NCBI RefSeq assembly: GCF_024213665.1
Contig: NZ_JANAVP010000018.1
Coordinates: 1 to 64,000, forward strand
Length of the DNA stretch: 64,000 nucleotides
Source: Streptomyces sp. A3M-1-3
GTDB taxonomy: Bacteria; Actinomycetota; Actinomycetes; Streptomycetales; Streptomycetaceae
Direction: 5' to 3'
Part shown: positions 54,588 to 62,805 of the stretch, piece by piece
Layout of the letters: every line of letters begins with the position of its first letter
Numbering within the stretch: the stretch's first letter is position 1
The notes under the pieces: model-generated
What the model was told of the DNA's origin: nothing
Databases searched by the model: none
The model's input: the letters and a program-made list of their open reading frames with translations, nothing else
Program-made: the position numbers and the translations under genes

Positions 54588-55061
54588 TCAGCTGCGACCA
54601 CGCGGCTGCGACTTCGGCTCGTGGACTTCACTCAGGTTCAGTGCGTAGCGAATTCCTGGGCGGCCACCCAGCAGGACATCGCCGGTGGGCGCGAATCCCA
54701 CGCGGGCCGGCACGGCTTGCGAGCCGGCGTTGTCGAGTGTCGTCGCGGCCCGCAGCACGGTCAGGCCGTACTCCGCGGCAGCAAGAGCGCATATCTCCCG
54801 AACGGCGGCCGTGGCCAGGCCCTGACGGGCGGCCCTCTCGGCGATCCGGTACCCGAGCTCGGCGGAACCGTCCGCCACATCGATCAGATTGACCCGCCCC
54901 AGCACCTCGCCGCCGCTGCCCACCAGCACGTTGAAGTAGTGCAGCCCGGCGGCCTGCTCGGCGAGCAGGTCGCTGTGCCGTGCGTCGAAGTGCGCGAAGT
55001 AGTCGTCGCCACGGTCGGGAACCGACGCGGCGAAGTAGGCCCGCTTCTCCTGCTCGAACAC
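54588..55061 (-). CDS. GNAT family N-acetyltransferase, possibly 5'-truncated
   Basis: 157 residues. FEQEKRAYFAASVPDRGDDYFAHF, VLGRVNLIDVADGSAELGYRIAERAARQGLATAAVREICALA (acetyl-CoA pyrophosphate loop of R/QxxGxG/A type), and RAATTLDNAGSQAVPARVGFAPTG are typical of RimJ/RimL-like acetyltransferases. The frame runs upstream of GTG 55061 as RLRFDHGPALL, which is also homologous, but meets a TGA about 40 bases earlier. The first strand is therefore lost or read from a non-standard start. Substrate unknown. The 310 bp to the next gene hold no other ORF but carry the GTGCAAC motif. Confidence 0.7.
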   Translation of the reverse strand: MFEQEKRAYFAASVPDRGDDYFAHFDARHSDLLAEQAAGLHYFNVLVGSGGEVLGRVNLIDVADGSAELGYRIAERAARQGLATAAVREICALAAAEYGLTVLRAATTLDNAGSQAVPARVGFAPTGDVLLGGRPGIRYALNLSEVHEPKSQPRGRS

Positions 55062-55331
55062 GAGCAGGGCAGGGCCATGGTCGAAGCGAAGGCGCGCTGA
55101 AGCTCAGGTATGGGAGAACGCTACGCACCTCTCGCGCTCGCGGGTGGCCCTGCCCCTGGGAGCTGCTCTGCCCGAGCGGTGGTGGGTTGAGCCGCGGTGA
55201 CCGCGTGATCCCCCAGAGCTGTCCCAGGTCAGACCGTTGCGAACCGCCGGGCAGCGATGCCGAACCGGCCACCGCGCTTCCGCGCGCTGCGCCTGCCCCC
55301 TTGACGCGGCTGATCCCGGAGGGTGAGGGTC

Positions 55332-55348
55332 GTGCAACCAGGCGCAAC
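55332..55348 (+). promoter_or_regulatory. GTGCAACCA-direct-repeat motif, copy 1
   Basis: GTGCAACCAGGCGCAAC lies 22 bases before the start at 55371. A near-identical site (56980-56996) precedes the second transcription unit of the same cluster, so it is probably an operator or promoter element for the local HTH protein. Confidence 0.55.
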
Positions 55349-55370
55349 GGGCTCGACGGCGGAGGTTGTC

Positions 55371-55604
55371 ATGGCACTACGGTTCGTCGGTAAGGATCCT
55401 GAGTCCGGAGATCACGGATCTCCGGCTGTGTGGGTCGATGAGGAGACGAAGGATCTCCTCGTTCAGGGGTGGAAGGCGGACGAGCAGACGACCGGCGAAA
55501 GCTCGAAAGATGTTGCGATCCCCGACCACGAGACAGTGATCCGGGTACCGAAGCGGATGATCCCGCTTCTCAGGGAGGCGCTTGATGTCGCAGAGCTTGA
55601 CTAG
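55371..55604 (+). CDS. Small conserved hypothetical protein of the DUF6879/HTH cluster
   Basis: 77 residues: MALRFVGKDPESGDHGSPAV, then WVDEETKDLLVQGWKADEQT, ending VIRVPKRMIPLLREALDVAELD. It is acidic and soluble with no recognised motif. I recall it as a common companion of DUF6879 and DUF5753-HTH genes in Streptomyces. ATG 55371 is chosen because the conserved sequence begins there. It overlaps the next gene by 20 bp. Function unknown, perhaps a regulatory partner. Confidence 0.75.
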   Translation: MALRFVGKDPESGDHGSPAVWVDEETKDLLVQGWKADEQTTGESSKDVAIPDHETVIRVPKRMIPLLREALDVAELD

Positions 55605-56109
55605 CTTTGCGGACCTTCTCCGGGCGGCTGAGAGATCGGCCGTCCATCTGGAGATGCGCGATGCGTACGGCGTAGAGAACGAGATCGAAGAGTTCGCGGC
55701 ATGGAAGAGAGGCAACCGGCTCGATCCCGACGACCGTACGACATGGTGGCGGCCCTGGCTCGACCTTGTTCAGGAGGTCACGAGCAAGGGTGTGGTTATG
55801 CGCCGCGCCCGGATCGTCTCGGAGCCTGTCAGCGACTACATCCGCTTTGAACACTCCGGCACGTTCACAAACGTCGCGGCGGGCGAGAAGATTCGTTGGC
55901 TTCCTCGGCGTCACGCGTCCGAACTGACTCTGCCCGGTAACGACTTCTGGCTGTTCGACGGCCGGTTGGTTCAATTCAACATCTTTGATGGCGACGGCCG
56001 GTGGGTCCACACCGACCAGACGGAGGAGCCTGCCGTGGCTCAGCTCTGCACGTCGGCCTTCGAAGCAGTGTGGGAACGCGGTATCCCGCACGAGAAGTAC
56101 AGCGTCTGA
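55585..56109 (+). CDS. DUF6879 family protein
   Basis: 174 residues. SFADLLRAAERSAVHLEMRDAYGVE, RRARIVSEPVSDYIRFEHSGTFTNVAAGEKIRWLPRR and NDFWLFDGRLVQFNIFDGDGRW are the signature blocks of this actinobacterial family. It is soluble with no catalytic motif. ATG 55585 follows AGGGAGGCG. In Streptomyces such genes lie beside XRE/DUF5753 regulators, as here, and may form a regulatory or defence-like module; the actual role is unknown. Confidence 0.85.
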   Translation: MSQSLTSFADLLRAAERSAVHLEMRDAYGVENEIEEFAAWKRGNRLDPDDRTTWWRPWLDLVQEVTSKGVVMRRARIVSEPVSDYIRFEHSGTFTNVAAGEKIRWLPRRHASELTLPGNDFWLFDGRLVQFNIFDGDGRWVHTDQTEEPAVAQLCTSAFEAVWERGIPHEKYSV

Positions 56110-56126
56110 CGCTGGCCGGCTGGTTC

Positions 56127-56975
56127 ATGTCCTCGTCCCCGCTCTCCAGCGCACAAGCGGCGCGCGCCGCCCTGGCAGCCCGCTTGCAGGGCATCATGAA
56201 GGACGCCGGACTCACAGGGCATGAACTGGCCGCTCGGTGCGGCTGGCACAAGTCGAAGTCGTCACGGATCGCCCGAGGCAAAACACCGCCGTCCGACGCG
56301 GATATTCGGGCCTGGTGTACGGCTTGTGGGGCCGCGGATCAGATAGCGGACCTCATCGCGGCTTCACGCAACGCTGAATCCATGTACGTGGAGTGGAGAC
56401 AGATCCACCGCGACGGGATGCGTCGCGTTCACGAGCAGACCGTTCCGCTGTACCAGCGGACCCGTCACTTTCGTGTCTACGCCTCCAACCTCGTTCCCGG
56501 GATGCTCCAGACCGCCGAGTACGCCACGGGTCTGCTCCGCTCCATCACAGAGTTCCAGGGCACCCCAGATGACGTTTCGGACGCCGTGCGGGCCAGGCTG
56601 GATCGCTCGCGCGTCGTACGCGAGGGCGACCACCGCTTTGCACTGCTGCTGGAAGAGACGGTTCTCTACTACCGCGTCAGTGACGACGAAGCCATGGCAG
56701 GCCAGCTTGGCTACCTGCTCTCCGTCATGGCCCAGCCGAACGTCTCGCTGGGAGTGATCCCTTTCGAGGCCCGCCGGACGGTCTGGCCCCTCGAAGCGTT
56801 CTACGCCTTCGATGACGCCCAAGTGGCCGTTGAGACTCTGACCGCAGAAATCAACGTGACGGCCCCAGGAGAGATCCGTACGTACCTGAAGGCGTTCGGT
56901 GAGCTGTCCCGAATCGCTGTGCACGGCTCGGAGGCTCGCGCCCGCATTACGAGGGCAATCGACTCACTCGGATGA
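56127..56975 (+). CDS. XRE-type helix-turn-helix regulator with DUF5753 domain (WhiJ/BldD-locus type)
   Basis: 282 residues. The N-terminal HTH (AALAARLQGIMKDAGLTGHELAARCGWHKSKSSRIARGKTPPS) binds DNA. The rest is DUF5753 (YASNLVPGMLQTAEYATGLL, LLEETVLYYRV, LSVMAQPNVSLGVIPFEARR), probably ligand- or partner-sensing. Streptomyces carry dozens of such paralogues, the best known being WhiJ, usually paired with small proteins. ATG 56127 is 18 bp after the DUF6879 stop, so it is in the same operon. It is the likely binder of the GTGCAAC sites on both sides. Confidence 0.9.
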   Translation: MSSSPLSSAQAARAALAARLQGIMKDAGLTGHELAARCGWHKSKSSRIARGKTPPSDADIRAWCTACGAADQIADLIAASRNAESMYVEWRQIHRDGMRRVHEQTVPLYQRTRHFRVYASNLVPGMLQTAEYATGLLRSITEFQGTPDDVSDAVRARLDRSRVVREGDHRFALLLEETVLYYRVSDDEAMAGQLGYLLSVMAQPNVSLGVIPFEARRTVWPLEAFYAFDDAQVAVETLTAEINVTAPGEIRTYLKAFGELSRIAVHGSEARARITRAIDSLG

Positions 56976-56979
56976 ATCT

Positions 56980-56996
56980 GTGCAACCACGTGCAAC
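56980..56996 (+). promoter_or_regulatory. GTGCAACCA-direct-repeat motif, copy 2
   Basis: GTGCAACCACGTGCAAC is a pair of GTGCAAC heptamers spaced by CAC. It starts just after the HTH gene stop and lies 72 bases before the next start. It matches the site at 55332-55348 at 15 of 17 positions. Confidence 0.55.
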
Positions 56997-57068
56997 ATCG
57001 TGGACCGCCAACTCATCTGCTCCATACGGTCGTTGCATCGAGAGCGGATCAGCCGGGGAGGCCACGCA

Positions 57069-57254
57069 ATGGTGACGCAGAAGCCGCAGGGATACCACCT
57101 GAGCGAGCCACCGGCCGAGCCCTCGGCCAAGCCGGGTTGCTCCTCTTGCCTATCCATCGTGGTTGCCCGGGAGAACGCACGATCCAGGGGTGACTACAGC
57201 GGCGTGTCTGACCGCAATGTGGAGCTGCGCCGGCACCACGGAGACGCACACTGA
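57069..57254 (+). CDS. Small conserved hypothetical protein with CSSC motif
   Basis: 61 residues: MVTQKPQGYHLSEPPAEPSA, then KPGCSSCLSIVVARENARSR and a tail ending VSDRNVELRRHHGDAH. The C-x2-C followed by VARENARSRGDYS and SDxNVE is a recurrent small-protein family next to Streptomyces DUF5753 regulators (from memory). ATG 57069 is preceded by GGGGAGG. Its stop overlaps the next start. Function unknown. Confidence 0.75.
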   Translation: MVTQKPQGYHLSEPPAEPSAKPGCSSCLSIVVARENARSRGDYSGVSDRNVELRRHHGDAH

Positions 57255-57502
57255 TGGACATGCAGACGTGGCGCGACGGTCGCGCGCGGGCGGAGGACGC
57301 CACCAAAGCGCTTCGGGAAGCGCTGGCAGCCTTGGGCGTCCCGGAGCGTGTGCAGGAGCATCTGCGGCCGATGGTCACTCGCACCGGCAGGCCGTACGTG
57401 CATGTGGGCACGGTGCGGGCAGACCACATCGAGCAGATAGCGGAAGCGCTGCGTATCGCGGCTGCCGTGGGTAATCCGGCGGCACGCTCCGAGCGGGCCT
57501 GA
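57254..57502 (+). CDS. Small hypothetical protein
   Basis: 82 residues: MDMQTWRDGRARAEDATKAL, then REALAALGVPERVQEHLRPM and a strand-helix end (YVHVGTVRADHIEQIAEALR). It is soluble with alternating helices and no known motif. It begins in the stop of the preceding gene (TGATG), so it is translationally coupled. It is part of the same regulatory cluster. Confidence 0.7.
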   Translation: MDMQTWRDGRARAEDATKALREALAALGVPERVQEHLRPMVTRTGRPYVHVGTVRADHIEQIAEALRIAAAVGNPAARSERA

Positions 57503-57535
57503 CAGAGCCCTCACAGCCCTTGCGGGGGCACTCGT

Positions 57536-57688
57536 TTGAACTTCCGCCCGGCAGGGGCGGCAGGGCGGCCCGTGGACGCGTGGGCCCTCGGTGACAGCAA
57601 GCGGCCGGACATAGAGCCGCTGCGCTACACCACGGAAGAACTGGATGCGGCCGGTATCGACCCGGCGCGCTTCGGCCTCTCGGCCTGA
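57536..57688 (+). CDS. Very small hypothetical protein
   Basis: About 50 residues from TTG 57536, or 38 from GTG 57572. The C-terminal part DAWALGDSKRPDIEPLRYTT followed by EELDAAGIDPARFGLSA looks protein-like. The stop is followed 20 bases later by a strong terminator (57709-57742), which supports it being the end of the transcription unit. No start is well supported, and the family is not recognised. Confidence 0.45.
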   Translation: MNFRPAGAAGRPVDAWALGDSKRPDIEPLRYTTEELDAAGIDPARFGLSA

Positions 57689-57708
57689 CCCACGGAACCA
57701 CCCGACTG

Positions 57709-57742
57709 ACGGCCCTGCCCTTCCCCCGAGGGGCGGGGCCGT
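57709..57742 (+). terminator. Terminator closing the DUF6879/HTH cluster
   Basis: ACGGCCC (57709-57715) and GGGCCGT (57736-57742) enclose a further GCCC/GGGC stem. Confidence 0.7.
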
Positions 57743-57766
57743 CGCCCTCTCAGGAACGGATCTGCG

Positions 57767-58111
57767 TTGCACATCCATGGTTACGCCTGGCTGGGTGAGA
57801 AACCCGCATTCGACAAGGAAGGCGACAGACGGCCGGAGCACCCTGGTTTCTCGTACTCCGAACTGCCGCCCATGCAAACGGCCCACTGGCTCCTGAAACC
57901 GTCGCCATTGATCCGGGGGACGTGGGAGGAGCCGAAGGAAGCAGCCGAATGGCTCGGCAACCAACTAACGGAGTTCGCCCCCCGGTTCGCCTTACAGTCC
58001 GAGCAGGACACCACACGGCTTGCCGGTCTGGTGGCCTCAGCCGTGGAACGGCTGGCCTGGGGCGGGGACGTGTCCCACGGGCACTACTTGAGAGACATCT
58101 CACGTGCCTAA
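57767..58111 (+). CDS. Conserved hypothetical protein
   Basis: 114 residues from TTG 57767: HIHGYAWLGEKPAFDKEGDR, then GFSYSELPPMQTAHWLLKPS and WEEPKEAAEWLGNQLTEFAP, ending VERLAWGGDVSHGHYLRDIS. It is soluble; I do not know the family beyond seeing relatives in Streptomyces accessory regions. AGGAACGGA stands 8-16 bases before the TTG. It ends 5 bp before the IS110 transposase stop, so its 3' end may have been altered by the insertion. Confidence 0.55.
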   Translation: MHIHGYAWLGEKPAFDKEGDRRPEHPGFSYSELPPMQTAHWLLKPSPLIRGTWEEPKEAAEWLGNQLTEFAPRFALQSEQDTTRLAGLVASAVERLAWGGDVSHGHYLRDISRA

Positions 58112-58115
58112 GAAG

Positions 58116-59366
58116 TCAAGCCGCGACGACCAACTCCGCTGTCGAGGAGGTAAAAGCATGCTGTTCGTCCAAGAGCTGTCCGGTCTGCAAGCAGTGGTAG
58201 AGCTGGCCGATCATGCGGTTGAACAGGTGCCGCTGGGCCTGGGCATGCCAGTCCCCGTGCTCGCGTCGTCGGCGGTAGTGCGCGTCAGCCCCAGAAGAGG
58301 CTCTCAGCGAGGAGAAGGCCCAGAGAAATCCAGCGGTGATCAGCCGGTCGTTCTTGATGAAGCGCCGTCCGACGTAGCGTTTCTTGCCCGAAGCGCGAGT
58401 GATGGGAGCCGATCCCGCGTAGGCCTTCAAGGCGCGGGCGTCGGCGAAGCGGCTGCGGTCGTCTCCGATCTCGGCGAGCACCCGGGCGGCGAGTTGTACT
58501 CCCAGGCCGGGAAAGCTGAGGAGGATCTCAGCGTCCGGGTGCCGGCGAAAATGTTCCTCCACCGCCGTCGCGAGTTCCTCGGCGGCCAGGCAGGCTGCGT
58601 CCAACTGGCGTATCAATGCCAGAAGTTGATAGCCCATGGCATCCTCGACGGCCTGCGGCTGGTGGGCGTAGTCAGCGCGGAAGATGGTTCGCAGGCGATC
58701 GGCCTCGGCGTCGATGCCCCGGGTGCGGCCCGCGCGTTTCAGTGCCGCCCGCAGCTGGGCCGGGGTGAGTCTGGCGGCCCTGGCCGGGGTCGGTGCCGAG
58801 GTCAGCACCGCGCGAGCCTCGGGGCGGGCCAGGCCGTGCTGCTTGCCCAGAAAAGCGTCCAGGGCGGCAGGGAAGAACTCCCGCAGCAGCGAGCGGACCT
58901 GGTTGACCAGCTGCTGACGCGCCCAGACCGCGTCTTGCTGGGCACGGGCGAGGACAGTGATCGCCCGTGCGAGATCGGTGTCGGCGGGCAGCTGGCGGTG
59001 CGCGTGTCTATCGGTTCGCAGGATGTTCGCCAGGACCAGGGCATCGCCGGGGTCGGACTTCTTGCGCGAGACACTGTGACGGTCGCGATAGCGGGCCGCA
59101 GCGAGGGGGTTGATCGCGTAGATCGGCCGTGTTCCGGTGTTCAGGGCGGCAACGAGCAGGCCCCGTCCGGTCTCGATGGCCACCGGAATCGGTTCCTCGA
59201 CGGTGTCGCCGTACTCGGCGAGCAGGTCCAGCAGCAGCCGGTAGCCCGCCGCGTCATCCGTGATGCGGCGCTTGGCCAGCAGCTGTCCGGTGTTATCGAC
59301 CAGAGCCACGTCATGGTGGCTCTCGGCCCAGTCGATCCCGCAGAACACGGTCACACGGTTCTCCAT
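58116..59366 (-). CDS. IS110-family transposase (DEDD recombinase)
   Basis: 416 residues. The N-terminal RuvC-like DEDD domain has VFCGIDWAESHHDVALVD, IPVAIETGRGLLVAAL and SVSRKKSDPGDALVLANILRTD. The C-terminal Tnp2/transposase_20 domain has EEHFRRHPDAEILLSFPGLGVQLAARVLAEIGD with the conserved Ser region in ALKAYAGSAPITRASGKKRYVGRR. Both domains are full length. ATG 59366 is the only good start. The long noncoding side (59367 to about 59840) fits the left end of IS110-group elements, where the bridge RNA is encoded. Confidence 0.93.
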   Translation of the reverse strand: MENRVTVFCGIDWAESHHDVALVDNTGQLLAKRRITDDAAGYRLLLDLLAEYGDTVEEPIPVAIETGRGLLVAALNTGTRPIYAINPLAAARYRDRHSVSRKKSDPGDALVLANILRTDRHAHRQLPADTDLARAITVLARAQQDAVWARQQLVNQVRSLLREFFPAALDAFLGKQHGLARPEARAVLTSAPTPARAARLTPAQLRAALKRAGRTRGIDAEADRLRTIFRADYAHQPQAVEDAMGYQLLALIRQLDAACLAAEELATAVEEHFRRHPDAEILLSFPGLGVQLAARVLAEIGDDRSRFADARALKAYAGSAPITRASGKKRYVGRRFIKNDRLITAGFLWAFSSLRASSGADAHYRRRREHGDWHAQAQRHLFNRMIGQLYHCLQTGQLLDEQHAFTSSTAELVVAA

Positions 59367-59840
59367 TCTCTTGTTGTGTGCGCAGGTGGGGAGCCTGTGC
59401 GGGCCACGCGGCGACCTAATTCCAGGACTCTTCGGTCCGCCATCTCACTAGCCGTTCGCGGCACCAGCGCACCGCAGGGGCCTCCGTCTTACGAAGAGCT
59501 CGGCGGCTCGGGAGGAAGCGAAGAGGTCGCCCTGCGACGGGCTCACACCACAACGATCTACGTGCGGGAGGCCGGGTTGGGTTCCGCAGCGGCCCGAGAC
59601 ACCGGGCGCCACCGTTCTCTCATAAGGCCTCGACGGGCCGGGAACCGACAGGAGTCTGCCCGGTGCCCACGCGGCCGCTACGAACCCAACCCGCTTCAAC
59701 AGTCCAGCAGCTCACCCACGAGCTGGTCTGGAACCGCCTACACACGAATTAGGAACCCTGTTCCACTCCGTAGCCCTGGTGACGTGCTCACCCAACCGGG
59801 CATCGCCGGAGCTGACGTGCCCGGCACCGTAGTTCGGCAA
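59367..59840 (-). mobile_element. Noncoding left end of the IS110 element, probable bridge-RNA region
   Basis: No credible gene is present: the only long frame (59448-59699, minus) is low-quality. Stretches able to form stem-loops include GAGGTCGCC and GGGCTC-containing palindromes near 59520-59560. The exact element boundary is not visible because IS110 elements lack clear inverted repeats. The call rests on position upstream of the recombinase gene. Confidence 0.5.
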
Positions 59841-59846
59841 CGACGA

Positions 59847-59908
59847 AGCCCCGGCCAGTGGCCGGGGCTGCTGTCCCGGACGGGCCGGGAGCCGATCACG
59901 GCTCCCGG
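59847..59908 (-). terminator. Two terminator hairpins after the acyl-CoA dehydrogenase gene
   Basis: CCGGGAGCCG/CGGCTCCCGG with an ATCA loop (59885-59908) and AGCCCCGGCCA/TGGCCGGGGCT (59847-59869). The first lies 36 bp after the stop. Confidence 0.85.
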
Positions 59909-59943
59909 ACCACCCGGGAAGGTCGGTGACCTGCGAAACCCTG

Positions 59944-61116
59944 CTACGGCAGGTTCCTTGCCATCACGATCCGCTGGACCTGATTCGTACCTTCATAGAT
60001 CTGCGTGATCTTCGCGTCGCGCATCATGCGCTCCACCGGGTAGTCGCGGGTATAGCCGTAGCCGCCCAGGAGTTGGACCGCGTCCGTGGTGATCTCCATG
60101 GCCGCGTCCGAGGCGTAGCACTTGGCGGCCGCGCCGAAGAACGTGAGGTCGGCGTCGACGCGCTCGGACTTGGCGGCCGCCGCGTAGGTGAGCTGGCGGG
60201 CCGCCTCCAGCTTCATCGCCATGTCCGCGAGCATGAACTGCACGCCCTGGAAGTCGGCGATCGGCTTGCCGAACTGCTTGCGCTCCTGGACGTAGCCCTT
60301 GGCGTAGTCCAGCGCGCCCTGCGCGATGCCGAGGGCCTGGGCCGCGATCGTGATGCGGGTGTGGTCCAGGGTCTTCATCGCCGTGGCGAAGCCGGTGCCC
60401 TCCTCGCCGATCATGCGGTCGGCGGGGATCCGGACGTTGTCGAGGTAGACCTCGCGGGTCGGGGAGCCCTTGATGCCGAGCTTCCGCTCCGGCGCGCCGA
60501 AGGAGACGCCCTCGTCGGACTTCTCGACCACGAACGCGCTGATGCCCTTGGAGCGCTTGGTGGGGTCGGTGACGGCCATCACCGTGTAGTACTCGCTGAC
60601 GCCGGCGTTGGTGATCCAGCGCTTCACGCCGTTGAGGATGTAGTGGTCGCCGTCGCGGACCGCCTTGGTCTTCATGCCCGCCGCGTCCGAGCCGGCGTCC
60701 GGCTCGGAGAGGCAGTACGAGAACATCCCGTCGCCGGCGGCGAGCGGGCCGAGGTACCTCTTCTTCAGGTCCTCGGAGCCGGAGAGGATCACCGGCAGCG
60801 AGCCCAGCTTGTTGACGGCCGGGATCAGGGAGGAGGAGGCGCAGACGCGGGCCACCTCTTCGATGACGATCACGGTCGCGAGGGCGTCGGCGCCCGCGCC
60901 GCCGTAAGACTCCGGTACGTGCACCGCGTGCAGGTCGGAGGAGACGAGGACGTCCAGCGCCTCCTGCGGGAAGCGGGCCTGCTCGTCCACCTCCGCGGCG
61001 AACGGCGCGATCTTCGCCTCGGCGAGGGAGCGGACGGTTTCGCGGAGCATGTCGTGCTCTTCGGCCGGGCGGTACAGGTCGAAGTCGGTCGCGGTGCCGC
61101 TCACCTTTGACGCCAA
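59944..61116 (-). CDS. Acyl-CoA dehydrogenase (FadE25-like)
   Basis: 390 residues of the FAD-dependent acyl-CoA dehydrogenase family: AVHVPESYGGAGADALATVIVIEEVAR, the FAD/substrate motif YCLSEPDAGSDAAGMKTKA, WITNAGVSEYYTVMAVTDP, ERKQFGKPIADFQGVQFMLADMAMKLEAARQL, and the catalytic Glu in KITQIYEGTNQVQRIVMAR. The enzyme introduces the alpha-beta double bond in acyl-CoAs, probably short or branched chains, and passes electrons to ETF. The N-terminus (MASKVSGTATDFDLYRPAEEHDMLRETVR) matches mycobacterial FadE25 (Rv3274c), which lies in the same syntenic block. A TTG start at 61116 is suggested by GGGGAG 11 bases upstream. Confidence 0.93.
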   Translation of the reverse strand: MASKVSGTATDFDLYRPAEEHDMLRETVRSLAEAKIAPFAAEVDEQARFPQEALDVLVSSDLHAVHVPESYGGAGADALATVIVIEEVARVCASSSLIPAVNKLGSLPVILSGSEDLKKRYLGPLAAGDGMFSYCLSEPDAGSDAAGMKTKAVRDGDHYILNGVKRWITNAGVSEYYTVMAVTDPTKRSKGISAFVVEKSDEGVSFGAPERKLGIKGSPTREVYLDNVRIPADRMIGEEGTGFATAMKTLDHTRITIAAQALGIAQGALDYAKGYVQERKQFGKPIADFQGVQFMLADMAMKLEAARQLTYAAAAKSERVDADLTFFGAAAKCYASDAAMEITTDAVQLLGGYGYTRDYPVERMMRDAKITQIYEGTNQVQRIVMARNLP

Positions 61117-61292
61117 GGTCTTTCACTCCCCAAGGATGCTAACTACCGTTAAGTAACCCAATTTTAGACGGCTGCCGCCCACCGGCATACGTGAGCTTCG
61201 CGACAGCGGCGGCGGACACAGGGGAACGTCCCCGGAAAATGCCCGACTATGCTCGGGCGCGCACGCCTGCCCGCACCCCACTGGAGCACCAC

Positions 61293-62636
61293 ATGGCCCT
61301 TAAGATCACCGTGATCGGCACCGGCTACCTCGGCGCCACGCACGCCGCGGCCATGGCCGAGCTGGGCTTCGAGGTGCTCGGGCTGGATGTCGTCCCCGAG
61401 AAGATCGAGCTGCTGGCGGCCGGCAAGGTCCCGATGTACGAGCCGGGGCTGGAGGAGCTGCTGCGCAAGCATGTCGCGGGGATAGAGGGGTCGAGCGGAC
61501 GCCTGCGCTTCACCACGTCGTGGGAGGAGGTCGGCGAGTTCGGCGATGTCCACTTCGTGTGCGTGAACACTCCGCAGAAGCAGGGGGAGTACGCGTGCGA
61601 CATGTCGTACGTCGACGCCGCCTTCGAGTCGCTGGCGCCGCAGCTGCGGCGGGCGGCCCTGGTCGTGGGCAAGTCGACCGTGCCGGTCGGCAGCGCGGCC
61701 CGGCTCGCGGCGCGGCTGGCCGAGCTGGCGCCGGTGGGCGCGGCGGCCGAGCTCGCCTGGAACCCGGAATTCCTGCGCGAGGGCTTCGCCGTACAGGACA
61801 CGCTGCACCCGGACCGGATCGTCGTGGGCGTCGAGAGCGAGCGGGCCGAGAAGCTGCTGCGTGAGGTGTACGGGACTCCGGTCGGGAGAGGGGCGCCGTT
61901 CGTGGTGACGGACTTCCCGACGGCCGAACTGGTGAAGACCTCCGCGAACTCGTTCCTGGCGACCAAGATCTCGTTCATCAACGCGATGGCCGAGTTGTGC
62001 GAGGCGGCGGACGGCGACGTGGTGAAGCTGGCCGAGGCGATCGGGTACGACGAGCGCATCGGGTCGAAGTTCCTGCGCGCCGGAATCGGCTTCGGCGGCG
62101 GCTGTCTGCCGAAGGACATCCGCGCGTTCATGGCGCGCGCGGGTGAGCTGGGCGCGGACCAGGCGCTGACGTTCCTGCGCGAGGTCGACTCGATCAACAT
62201 GCGGCGGCGCGGGCACATGGTCGAACTCGCCCGGGACGCGGTCGGGGGCGGCGGCTTCCTGGGCAAGCGGGTGGCGGTGCTGGGCGCGACGTTCAAGCCC
62301 GACTCCGACGACGTACGGGACTCACCTGCGCTCAATGTCGCCGGTCAGATCCACCTGCAGGGCGGCCAGGTGATGGTGTACGACCCGAAGGGCATGGACA
62401 ACGCGCGGCGCCTCTTCCCGACGCTCGGGTACGCGGACACGGCGCTGGAGGCGGCCCGGGGCGCGGATGTGGTGCTGCACCTGACGGAGTGGCGCGAGTT
62501 CCGCGAGCTGGACCCGGCGGAGCTGGGCGAGGTGGTCGCGGAGCGACTGATCCTTGACGGCCGCAACGCCCTGGACCCGGTCCGCTGGCGCGAGGCGGGC
62601 TGGACATACCGAGCAATGGGCCGCCCCCGCGGGTAG
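61293..62636 (+). CDS. UDP-glucose 6-dehydrogenase
   Basis: 447 residues. The NAD-binding domain is ITVIGTGYLGATHAAAMAELGFEVLGLDV. The central domain holds NPEFLREGFAVQDTLHPDRIVVG, the catalytic Lys/Asn in TAELVKTSANSFLATKISFINAMAELCE and the catalytic Cys in GIGFGGGCLPKDIRAF. The C-terminal UDP-binding domain has GKRVAVLGATFKPDSDDVRDSPALNV. It oxidises UDP-glucose to UDP-glucuronate in two NAD-dependent steps, a precursor for acidic wall or exopolysaccharides. ATG 61293 follows TGGAGC; the open frame begins at 61191. The 170-bp region after it (62637-62805) is GC-rich with hairpins but no gene. Confidence 0.95.
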   Translation: MALKITVIGTGYLGATHAAAMAELGFEVLGLDVVPEKIELLAAGKVPMYEPGLEELLRKHVAGIEGSSGRLRFTTSWEEVGEFGDVHFVCVNTPQKQGEYACDMSYVDAAFESLAPQLRRAALVVGKSTVPVGSAARLAARLAELAPVGAAAELAWNPEFLREGFAVQDTLHPDRIVVGVESERAEKLLREVYGTPVGRGAPFVVTDFPTAELVKTSANSFLATKISFINAMAELCEAADGDVVKLAEAIGYDERIGSKFLRAGIGFGGGCLPKDIRAFMARAGELGADQALTFLREVDSINMRRRGHMVELARDAVGGGGFLGKRVAVLGATFKPDSDDVRDSPALNVAGQIHLQGGQVMVYDPKGMDNARRLFPTLGYADTALEAARGADVVLHLTEWREFRELDPAELGEVVAERLILDGRNALDPVRWREAGWTYRAMGRPRG

Positions 62637-62805
62637 CTTGTTCATGGCCTGACACGCCGGGCGCGGGCAGCCGCCTCGGCCGTCGTAGACGCCGGTACGG
62701 CCGCGGGGCTGCGGGTCGCTCCGGCCGGGCATGACGCGCCCGGCGCCGGAGCTGACAGGGCATGGGTGCTGCCGGAACGGCTCCGGGGCTTCCGTCGGGG
62801 CGTGC

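Noticed and set aside
54588..55347. 239-residue minus-strand ORF overlapping the GNAT gene
   Set aside because: It reads the same DNA in a frame without acetyltransferase motifs.
59448..59699. 83-residue minus-strand ORF upstream of the IS110 transposase
   Set aside because: Recurrent spurious frame in the noncoding end of such elements; better explained as the bridge-RNA region.
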